From: Spirogloea muscicola
Taxonomy: Eukaryota > Streptophyta > Zygnematophyceae > Spirogloeales > Spirogloeaceae
Direction: 5' to 3'
DNA: 34,188 nt
NCBI GenBank assembly: GCA_009602725.1
Contig: WELB01000126.1
Location: forward strand, 104,229-138,416
The stretch's first letter is position 1. Every line of letters starts with the position of its first letter. The position numbers were made by a program, and so were the translations under genes. Below are positions 1-10,800 of this stretch, piece after piece. The notes under the pieces were generated by a model that saw nothing but the letters and a program-made list of their open reading frames with translations, was not told the DNA's origin and ran no database searches.

Positions 1-357
1 TTGCTCCTCTCGCCGTCTCCTTCCCTCACTCCGCCCCCCCCTCACCCCTCGCTGTGGGACAAGGTGTCCAGTGGCCTCCTCCGACGTCTTCCGCCAGCGT
101 CTGCGTCTCTCTGCTGAGACACGCTTTCCATGTCAATCACATGTATTTCCCCCTCCAGAGCAGCTCGCAGCTCGCAGCTCGCACTCTCAATTCTACGACT
201 TGCAACTATCAAGAGCAAAATGGCAACCAGTCCTGGGCGTCCTCTGGCAGCAGCTGAGCAAGCACAAGCCTTGGCACCGCCTCGGCCAAAGCGAGACCGC
301 TTCTGCGGCTTAGGAGCGCTCAGCCCTTGACCGATGGGCTCTTCACTGCTCCACCAG
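1..357. other. Sequence upstream of the first supported GH31 exon
   Basis: The 357 bases before the first alpha-glucosidase exon are probably intron and possibly part of an undetected upstream exon. A pyrimidine-rich stretch and the acceptor CCACCAG lead into the exon at 358. I looked for the N-terminal beta-sandwich segment of plant GH31 enzymes in all three forward frames and did not recognise it. A heptamer close to CGCAGCT is repeated about three times near 160-183. No other gene is visible. Confidence 0.5.
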
Positions 358-3300
358 GTACGACAGCCGCGAGCGCCTCCACGTCCAGATTGCCGGGGCT
401 CAGCCCCGCTGGGAGGTGCCTGGCGACCTCTTGCCGCGCGACAACATCAGCGACCAGAATGCGGCATGCAGCGCCGACCTGCTCCGGGCCAGTGGCGAGG
501 CTGCCGCCGAGCCCTCCGAGGACGACCTGCCGGGGCCGCAGACCGTGTTTGGTGGGCCCCCAGGCCTCGACTCGCTGCTAGTCTTCTCGTACACTGCGCA
601 GCCCTTTGGCTTCGCCGTGTCACGCGGCGACACAGGCGAGGTGCTCTTCAACACCACCCCATCGTCAGCGACGTGCCCCTTCCACCGGGGCACGGTGGCC
701 GTTCAGCCGCTTGTCTTCAAGGACCAATACCTCAGCCTGTCGACGGCACTGCCGCGTGATGCGCACGGCCTGTATGGCCTCGGCGAGAGCACGCGGCCAA
801 GTGGCCAGCGGCTCTCGCCCGGCGGCCGGTACACGCTCTGGGCGTCCGACATTGCATCGAGCTCACCTAGTGTCAGCCTCTACAGCTCCCACCCCTTCTA
901 CCTGGACCTGCGCCACAGCGGCAGCGCACACGGCGTGCTGCTGCTCAACAGCAACGGCATGGACGTGGAATATGGGCACGGCAGCTTGACGTACCGCGTT
1001 ATCGGCGGCATCCTCGACTTCTACTTCTTCGCAGGCCCATCGCCGCTTGCCGTCGTGGACCAGTACACGGCGCTGGTCGGCCGCCCAGTCATGCCGCCCT
1101 ACTGGACGCTAGGTGAGCCATAGGCGGAGCCCTTTTTGCCTATGACATCAGCTTCGCAGCAGGCTTGCTGATCTTGTGGTTTGCGAGCAGCCACAGAGCA
1201 CTGTGGATGCCAAAACTTTATATCGTTGCTGGTGCGCGCAGGCTTCCATCAGAGCCGGTACGGATACAGGGACTTGGAAGAATTAGGGGGAGTTGTGGCC
1301 CGCTACAAGGAGGCCAGGATCCCCCTGGAGGCCATCTGGAGTGACATCGACTCTATGCATGACTGGAAGGACTTCACACTTGACCCGGTCAACTTTCCCG
1401 AGGCTGGCATGCGCGAGTTTGTGGACAAGCTACACCGAGAGGAGCAGCACTTCATTGTCATCATCGATCCAGGTCCGCCTGCTGGCACCTTGCAGGCCGG
1501 CGGCAAGACTGTGAGAGTGGTCAGGGCTCTCGCCCAATGTCAAGCCTTTCGATGTGCCTTGTCGCGTGCCTCGACATGCTGATCAGGGGTGCTCCCTGCT
1601 CCAAGCCAGAATGATTAATCAGACATTTAGCTAGATCAAGACATGGCAGACTAGAAGTGCTTAGCCAGCAACTTCTCTTTCTATTAAGTGGACACTGATA
1701 ATCTTGTGGATAGCAAGGGATGGAATGCACACCTGCAGTGACCATAAATGTAGGATTGGCAGGCATTAAGGTGGAGCAAGGCTACCCGGCATATGAGCGC
1801 GGGCTCGCAGAAGGCGTGTTCATCCTGGACCGGCAGGGCGCGCCGTATCTCGGCCAGGTGTGGCCGGGCCCCGTGCACTACCCGGACTTCCTGCACCCCG
1901 CGATCGAGGCGTACTGGGCGCGTGAGATTGTGGAGTTCCACGGCCACCTACCCTTTGACGCGCTCTGGATTGACATGAACGAGCCGTCAAATTTCTGCAC
2001 CGCGATTGCGGCCTCGCTGCCTGAAGACCGCCCCTGCCCAGTCAGCTCAGCCGATGTCCTGACTTGCTGCCTAGTCCTCAATGATACCGACCCCTCGCTG
2101 TGGGACCGGCCTCCGTATGACATCAACGCCGGCGGCAGCCAGCTGCACCTCAATTACCGGACCGTGGCCATGAGCGCGACCCACTACAATGGCGTTTTGG
2201 AGTACGACGCGCACAACCTCTACGGCCTCGCCGAGGCAAAGGCCACCAGCGCGGCCATGTGGCGCATCCTCGGCCGCCGCCCATTCGTGCTGTCGAGGTC
2301 CACGTTTCCGGGCGCCGGGCGCTTTGCCGGGCACTGGACGGGCGACAATGCAGCGACCTGGGAGGACCTGTACTACTCCATCCCTGCTATCCTGGACATG
2401 GGCTTGTTTGGCATCCCGTTTGTCGGTGCTGACATCTGTGGGTTCGCGGGGAATACCACTGAGGAGCTCTGCAGCCGGTGGGCACAGCTGGGCGCCTTCT
2501 ACCCCTTCAGCCGCAATCACGGGGCGATTGAGTCTTCCCACCAAGAGCTCTACCTGTGGGAGAGCGTTGCCGCGGTCGCCAGAAGCGCTCTGGCGCTGCG
2601 ATACCGACTGCTGCCATACTTGTATACGCTCTTCTATGAGGCGCATGTCTTTGGCCACCCAATGGCTAGATCCCTGTGGATGCACCACTCGCACGACTCA
2701 CAGACCATTGGCATTGATAAGCAATTTCTTCTGGGGCGTGGACTTCTTGTGACGCCAGTGCTGATCAAAGGGGCTGTGACTGTGGAGGGCTACTTCCCAA
2801 ATGTGACCTGGTACAGTCTCGTGGATAGGTCGCACATCTGCAGCATCGGCGAGCATGTGCAGCTGGAGGCGCCTCTAGACACAATACACGTGCACGTTGC
2901 GGCTGGAAGTATTATCCCTATGCAGCAGAGCGCCATGACTACGGAGGCCTCCCGGCGAATGCCCTTCGAACTTATTGTTGCTTTTCAGATGGACGTAGAT
3001 GATGTTCAGGCAGGTGGCGCTCAGCTTGGCATCTCGTCCCAGGAGGTGACACACGAAGCACACGGCCAGCTATATTGGGACAAGGGTGTGGAGCGCGAAC
3101 TGGACCTTGGCAAGGGCAGCTTCACGCTTATCCAGTACAATGCTACCATCAGCATTTCTTGTGACCTCACATATTCAAACCTCTCGCAAATGCGTGGCAG
3201 GCTTGAGTCGAGGGTTGACAAGGGAGGCATCATTGGTGATTACTCCATTGCCTTGGAAGCTGTCACAATTCTTGGAGTTCCCATGAGGCCATCTTCAGTA

Positions 3301-3444
3301 TTTTTAGTTGATGGGTCTAAGGCATTGGAGCTTGACATACTCCACTATGATTGGCCGAGGTTGCACATTGCAGGCTTGACCTTGCCAATGGAAGCAGATT
3401 TTGTGATTGAATGGGAGCACGTTGCTCCATCGAACCTTGTCTGA
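358..3444 (+). CDS. GH31 family alpha-glucosidase (C-terminal 888 residues, 5' incomplete)
   Basis: Exons are 358-1112, 1242-1472 and 1763-3444, and the frame is continuous through both GT-AG introns to TGA at 3442-3444. The product is a glycoside hydrolase family 31 retaining alpha-glucosidase, which releases glucose from alpha-linked oligosaccharides. Visible landmarks in order are an N-terminal beta-sandwich (RWEVPGDLLPR; HGVLLLNSNGMDVEY), the start of the barrel (GFHQSRYGYRD), DFTLDPVNFPE, the nucleophile motif WIDMNEPSNF (Asp codon 1972-1974), the acid/base motif HWTGDNAATWEDL (Asp codon 2344-2346), then FVGADICGF and the C-terminal beta domains. It closely resembles the plant secreted or vacuolar alpha-glucosidase type (about 900 aa), so roughly the first 80-100 residues, including any signal peptide, are missing. 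Coding exons are much more GC-rich than the introns. Its end faces the MOS14 gene. The family call is secure; substrate preference (maltose versus xyloglucan) is inferred. Confidence 0.95.
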
Positions 3445-4845
3445 CAGTAGCTGGAGACATTCTCCAAAACCACGAAAGACAATTACAACCTCTGTACATC
3501 ATGTCATACCCACTAATTCAAACATCCTTTCACTTATTGTTGTGCCCCTATGAAATGCAAGTGTATTGTCTATGAACCTCCCCTGGCTACTCATCAGATT
3601 CGCAGGTCTCACTATTGCTTGCCAAACAGTGGTTTGAATGAACAACCGACTCCGTTGCTGAGCCCATGGTCATCTCGTACTCCTTTCTGGTCACCGAGGA
3701 GTACCCTGCTCTAGAGATCATCAAATTGGTTGGACACTTGTCTGCTGTGTTTGGATGTGGGCATGTTTTAAAGTAGGCACTCTCAATCTATTCTTTTCTC
3801 GTGCCTCACTGCCGCGTGCCACCGTCTCATGGTACTGGTTGCTGTTTGAAAGTACGTACACTTAAGGAGGCTTGGGGACCATAGTAACTCTTTTGTTCCT
3901 CCTGGCAGTTGCAGGAAGTTTTCTGTGTGAGATTCTTATCTTATGCAAGTAATTCTGGTTGTAATGATCGTTGGGTTGTCTTGACCTTGTTGATGAAAGC
4001 TCATTCTACATTACATCACAAAGAACATTTGTTCAGTGGGCGGGCCAACATGAGCTCAGCCGTGGCTGCTGCATCTTGTGCCTGACGTTACCTTACAGTC
4101 CTCTCGCTGCGCTGCTTGCCCATGGTGTTGGAGATGCACAACTCTGTATTGTCGATTTGCACAATTCTTTAGTAACCTGATGTTCTGGTCAGACAAGACA
4201 AACCAGGTGGCCTTGTCGTGGGTCCTGAGTGTAGGCAAGAACCTATTGGGCAGCACAAGCCAAGGTCTGTGTATGAAGGTTGCGCATTCATGGGGATGCA
4301 CATCCTGGGACTGCATGCATACCCCAAAGATGATCCTGAACGACCTCTTACCCATGCACAGAAGGGTTTGACAAAGGCAGCACTGGCTGTGCTGGACCTG
4401 TACAAAACACTGGAGCAACATTGGGTTGGGCAGCACACAAAGGTCGGTCTATGCAAGCATGCATTGAAATGTCACCTTTCTGCACGCATGCACACGTGGT
4501 GTATTGTGCAAGCCGCCTTCGGCTTGGCTGACACAGAGTCACCCTAACCACAAACCCAAACAGCTGTTACAGCCCATTAGCTTGTCGTAAACGGCTGTGT
4601 TTCACAGGTTGTTTGAAGTTGCAAATGTATTACTAAGTACGTGGGAGGACATTGCCCTAACAGGAACTTGAGATCAATGTGATATTGACTACAGAAGGTA
4701 CGAGGAAGAAAGAGCAAAGGCAGTCAACATGCCATCTGCTTCGGTGATCTGTTGGTTTTCGAAGTGAAGGTTAGGGGGGGGGCAGCTCCACCGAACAAGC
4801 TTGCAAGAGTCACAGCAGGAGAGAAACAATGAAGTTCGTGGGAGG
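3445..4845. other. Convergent intergenic region (3' UTRs)
   Basis: This 1.4 kb lies between the stop codons of the GH31 gene (+) and the MOS14 gene (-), so it should hold both 3' UTRs. No open frame resembles a known protein. A segment near 4247-4290 reappears, diverged, near 4427-4470 (both start TTGGGCAGCACA and share AGGTC and a TATG block), suggesting an old local duplication of about 180 bases. A G-run occurs near 4771-4781. TGTAA-type pentamers occur on both strands but are too short to call as polyadenylation signals. Confidence 0.5.
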
Positions 4846-7800
4846 TCAAGTCAAGACAAGCTCGGTAGGTCTTAGAGCTGCCTGAGCCATGTCCCTGATC
4901 CTTCGATTTCGGCGACATGAGTCGCTCAACTCCTCTAAGGTGTCCAGCAATGAGGGCTCCTGTGCGCCGCTGGCTGTTGCTGCTACTGCCGTCAGCATCT
5001 TTGTTTTCTCCTCTTCACTGGCAGCGGCAGAAGGAAGAAGGGCTGCTGCTTGATGGAACCACTGCACGGCACTTTGACTGCACAGCCTGGCCAGAGCAGC
5101 AACGACATCCACCAACTGCATCAACAACACAGCGTCAATAGCAGTAACGATGTCATTGGGCAGGCATGTAATTATGCAGGCCTGCATAACGTCTGTCCTA
5201 GAAAAGTACTGTGTGATCGCAGACACGACCAGGCGGACTAAATGATTGTATACATGATTGTAAACAATCATGTATTGTATGCATGATTGCTTGTAAGCAC
5301 TGAGTCTCCAATCACCTCTACTGTCCGAGACTCCGGTAAGGCCCCTGTGAGAGCAGCCAGAAGGAGACGTGCCAGCGAACCACCGCGGATGGATAACTCT
5401 GCCTCGGCAAAATCTCTGAACCCACCAGAGCCATCCTTCAGAGGCAACTCTAGGGCATCACGGAGGAAATTCAAGAGAGAGCGGCACGCTTCCCTGCGCA
5501 ACAGCAACACAGGGTCCTGCTGGTGAGCAGAGTTGAGAAGCAGATTACGCACGTATCTCAACATTGTATGTCAGAAGCGAAGAGAATTGATGTCAGAAGC
5601 AACAGGAAGCAAGTACGCGGTGTTATGCAGAAACAGGTGAGACGAAAAAGTGAAATTTCTCCTGTGGCAGAATTTCCAACTGTGGATGGTGTACCCTCCT
5701 TGATGGAGCTCCAACAGGAACCCTGGCCACCCTTGCATATAATGGGCGACAAAAGTCAATGCAAGCTAGCAAAACAGGCTCCGGTTTATACCTGTGCTGG
5801 AGAGTGATGCCTCTCATTGAGCAGTCAAGAAGCTGCCCAAAATAGGAGGCGTTGTACATCAAGTGGGGACAATATCGTATACACCGGGAAGCCAATAGGA
5901 AACAATCATCCACTAAGTCTGGATGCTGTGTGAAGTCCTGTCGCCAAGTACATCTGAGGTAAGAAACGTGAAGATGTAGAGTATGCACAAGTAGAAGAAG
6001 CAGACAACCTACAGGTAAATCGGCACGCACAAACCAAGCAGCCCGGAAGCCCTAAGCTGGCCCAGCTTACTTCGGTCGTTTTGAGTATGCGTATGCACTC
6101 CCCAAAGAGGGAGGCCAGGAGGAAAGAGAGGGGGCTGGAGCAGGAACCGTCACTGCCAAAGACCTGAGTGCAAAGCAAGAAGGCTGAGTCGGTCATAATG
6201 AGCGACCATCTTATTGAGACGTCTATGACATGCTTAGTGGCACTGCAGAGCCAAATCACGTCCACAGTAGGGCACCGGGGTGCTGAGTCTTTAACACTCT
6301 TTGGGGTTTACTGACAGGGCACTTTGATTGTCAAAGTGTGCAAGTAAGGCAGACCTTGACTGCCTCGCTAGCCACGTAGAGCAGGCAGGGCTGATGAGGA
6401 GGCTGGCGAAAGTTTTTCTCTATCTCCTCCATTATGGTACCCAAAAATGGCCCTATTGTCCGACCAGCATTTCGTATCTGGCAGTAATTACAGCAACCAA
6501 AGCCAGTAAGGAGGTCATTGCATCTTCAAGAAGACCTGACAACAGCTTTACTTCTGCTGAGCGTCTTCCAACTTATAATTGCCAAGTGTATCAACGGATG
6601 GATTAGACGCAAGTAAATGCAGGGCAGGGTGGAAATTTGTCATGAGTGCATTGATGACCTTGCAGCAACCTCTGCAATTCAAATGGCCCTGAGACTACTT
6701 TCGGAGGGCTTACTGCATATTTACAAGCTCGGCAGAGTCTCTCCATGACACGGTCGTCAGAGCCTTTCCTGAAAGAGTATGCTCCTATCAGTCAGGGCAA
6801 GCACTGCACGTTATCCTCTACAGACTTGTCATTCTGCACAAGTGTGCATACTTGCTTGGCATACATGTTGATAGATACTATCTCAATGCACTTCGAAGGT
6901 ACTACCTATCTGCAGGAAAAGTATCTCACAATGCAAAAACAGATTGAAGAAGTGGCCACATTTGTTGGAAAGCTTCCACCACCAAAGAGGGTTGCGTCAC
7001 GTATCTGATGAGCCAAGATGGATGACCATGAATATGTACAGAATATTGCAGGTTGCATGCGTGCTCGATACCTTCTGCTACATGATCAATCTCTTGCTAT
7101 CCTTTCTTTGACATGAAGGCATTACTTTATGAAGGCAGTACCTGAAGATGTTAGCTATGCGGTCTATCAAGACGGAGAACTGTCCGCTGACAGAGCTGCT
7201 CTGCTCAACAGGCATTGCTTGCTGTTGAGCAGCAAGTACTGCTTGCTGCAATTAGGAGCCGATGCAAGCTGTCAATCTCTAGCTTCAACTCTTTCCCAAA
7301 CGACAGAGCAAGAATGATGCTGGATCTGTAGATGGCCAGCCAACAAGTATGCGCTTGCAATAATCTGGATGGACAAATTGTCCAAAAACGGATATAGATC
7401 CTATAAGGCTAGCAAAGACTAATTAATGATGTCGCACATCTATTTAAGAGCTCCATGAGCACTTCCAGAAGGAAACTTTTTGGGCTATGGGCACAACACT
7501 GAGCCCATGTATGTAGAAAGGAGAGGGACACAGAACCTGCAAGGCACTCGAGATTGGGAAGCAGATGGCATGCAACGCTCCAGAAGCCCCATCAGCTGGA
7601 AGAGCACTGACCACCATACTGCTCTACATTGCCACATGACAGAAGAGTAGTGAAGTGTTACATTCAGAAGTCATGTAGCAAGGCGAATTTCTGAAGTGAC
7701 ACAAGTAGCAATTTCAAAGGCTCCACTTCAAGATACTGGGCACATGGATGGCAGGACTCAAATACAACCGAAGCATGACAGATATTCTTGCAAGAAGCTG

Positions 7801-10800
7801 CCGGTGGAAAGTGATGGCAGAGGACGAATGCAGAGCTCCCTGCCTCGTCCAGGTCTATGAGCTGATTGGAAGCGCTGTGAATCTTGCCTGCAGCAGCCCA
7901 CCTGATTCCTTCAATGATCTGAAGCTCATCAGCTGCAGTCAGATGAACAGCTTGATTTGCTGTGTTTGTTGACACCATGGGATGTGCAGCTAACACCTGA
8001 TGGTATAATTGTATAAGTGGATCAATTGACACCACCAACTGCTGTCGACAAGCTGCAGGATGACAGGCAGCATCTAGTCAGCATCACAACACCACAGTTC
8101 TGACGACCGTGAGCTGCCTGCTTCGCACCTACAGATGTGGCATTCCTGCTACAGTAGGTCCAATGAATTGCACATGAGAGGGGCACGGCTGTCTGATTGA
8201 AAGCTTGCATGATCTTGAAATGATGGTTCCAGTAATGACCAACTGCCCACCAGCGTTGGTAAGGCAGAGGTTTGTACAAGGTATCCATGCCACTCTTTGA
8301 GGGAGGAACAATTACCATCACAGACATGCTTAAGAGCCAAAGCGGCTGCTGGAGGTGCATCGTCTGGAGCTGAAAGACTCTCAGTCAAGAGAGCAAGAAC
8401 ACTTGGCAGAAGGTTACTGTGACCATGTTGTTGTGCTGCTCCCGCCAGCCAGTCAGAGTAGGCAGCTATCATGAGTGAAACTGGAGAGAGGAGTACAAGA
8501 GGAGAACATACAAAGAGGAGAGGAGAACATAAGAGGAGAGAGGAGAGAGGAGAGAGGAGAAGAGAGAGGAGAACATACAAAAACACAGTCAACCAAATGT
8601 GAATTGGCGGCAAGTCACATTATAGGCCATGATCAGCAGCTTCAGCTGAAAGACTGCCAGCCACACCACCACCAACAGCCAGTCTATCACTCTAAACAAG
8701 AACAGGATGGTTGTCCGACCAAGTAAAAGACAGGAATGTGAGGAGATCACGTGATCTGCGAAAGCAATGCCTCTGCTGACCTGTGTACAGCAGCTGGGGC
8801 TGTCGAGGCAGCTGAGGGAGCAATTCCATGACCTGCTCACAAAATGATGGCAAGCTTCTGTACGGGGCAGACGGTGCAATCACCACGAGATGTTTTGGCA
8901 GGACAACGTTGCCCTGACCTCAAGTTCCGCAATTGTACATGCTTAAACTTCTGACCTCACAAGCACACTGTGCAGCAGCTTAGATGCTTACAGAATGAAC
9001 AAAGAAGCTGGATCCTGGCTATGTGCATTGCTGCTGGTAATAATGGTGGACCTAAAGCGCAGCGAGCCAACCTGTGGTAGGACAGATCTTTCAGCTCGTG
9101 GTACGACATTTGCAATTGCTCGTATACAATAGATGGGGGCTTCTGCACTTGGCCACTCCAAGGCTCCAGCACTGGTCCCCTGAGTCAGCTGCTCAACAAA
9201 AGGCGTTCTTTGTAAAACCACGTATTGAGATTTTTACAAGCAGATACTGTGGGACTTAAGCCTGAAACCAACGCCATAAATTCCTCTTATATTCATTGAC
9301 AAAATGGTACAGCTTGTCTGCCCTTCTTGCACAATCAAACCTGCTAGAGACAGAAGGAAGTATACCTCCACCAGAGGACGTGCCAAAAGCTGCAGGGTAT
9401 GTTCCCCTCCCAAGACAGCAGCTGCATCCACAAGTATATCTGCAACGCCTGCACACAAGCCCCAACTTCCGATTGATTAGTCTGACGAGACGTTTGCCAG
9501 TAAAAGTACTGTGAAATATGCACATGTAGACAATTTGTGCAGCATTTGCGCAGCAGTCCCAAACAATGTACCATAACGTGTGTGCTTGAAATCAGCCTTC
9601 TCATCCCTTCTCCACTCGTCATACCCTTTAGGGTACTGCACCCTAAAGCTGACCTGCAGGTTCAAGTTACCCTACTCAGGTCAGCCTGGGAGATTCGGTA
9701 AGCTTGTGTTTTTTAATAAAGACTCAAACTGTAGAACTGCCAATACATGAGGATACTGTGCTAGTAAGCATAGGTCAATCACCAGCTGGACAAGGACCTC
9801 AAAAAGAGGCCTAAACAGCGCAAGTCGCCTGTTTCGCTCAGCTGTAGCAGCTACTGCCTCATCGGCATGACCATCATGCCTGCAGAAGGTGGATGACGGA
9901 GTAATCAGCAGGGGGTTTATGTTGGCGCTGGTCTTCTGCGTGTGATGTATTTGTAGTCAGAGATGCACTGTAATCTCAGAAATAACACATTTATCTGGAT
10001 CATCATAATGCACTTCAAGATTGAGCACTCGGATGAAAAAAGAAAATCCTGTAGAGAGGCAAACCTTTTAGAAAGACATCGGCTGAGATGATGCCAAAAA
10101 TTGAATGTAGTAGCAGCAATGCTGTCATCTGGATGGGAGGTCACTTCGATCAGGACCTCAGCCACGAGCAAAGCCTCGCTTGATCCACTTGCTATGAGAT
10201 CAACATAGGCCTCTCCCATCTCCGCAAAAAGGCGAGCCATGCCTTTGACGGTGTCATCGTCCTGGCAAGACAAGGACTACAATTCAGCAGATTCCTTGAG
10301 AAATCAGTGAGAATATCTGGGGGCGCACAACATCCTCATTGCGCTCACTGCCATATTCAGCTCAGAGCCTTGACCAACCAACTTTCCTGCATGTATCAGT
10401 TCAATGCCAAGATTTACCTCGTCTCCTCCACCATCGAGGCTAGTGTCTCCTATACTAGTTCTCCCTTGCTTCTCCTCTTGTGCAGCCTGTAGCAATCAGA
10501 AGCTTTCTGAATTGATAGAGGCAGAAGGCCCCAGATCAAGTAGGAAGACCTTCAAATAAGAACCAGCCAGATGCCTGCTGACGCATGAGGTGCCCATGAA
10601 TGCAGTTCATAACAGTTTCATAAGAGAGTGTGACATTTCGGACATTTTGAAAAATCAAGAGCAGAAGTTAGTAGCTTTCCTTCAGTGCTTTGTTGAATCG
10701 AGGTCGCAGAGCCATCAAACGAGGTACAAGTACTTGAATGAGTGGCATATTTGCCGCGATGTCTGCGCTGCTACTCCCTACCGAGAATCTGATGAGTTCG

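Noticed and set aside
45-2105. 16-bp match CCCCTCGCTGTGGGAC at 45-60 and 2090-2105
   Set aside because: Single short match without extended similarity; likely chance in GC-rich DNA.
2071-2694. Long minus-strand open frame (207 codons) inside the GH31 gene
   Set aside because: It is antisense to the catalytic domain, GC-rich, lacks family resemblance, and the plus strand is clearly coding.
3445-4845. TGTAA-type polyadenylation pentamers
   Set aside because: Five-base motifs are expected often by chance and none sits at a consistent distance from the stop codons of the six genes.
7664-7900. Read-through of MOS14 exon 17 into a Cys/His-containing tail
   Set aside because: A GT donor at 7901-7900 joins in phase to MVVSALPADG at 7617, which matches the family; the read-through does not.
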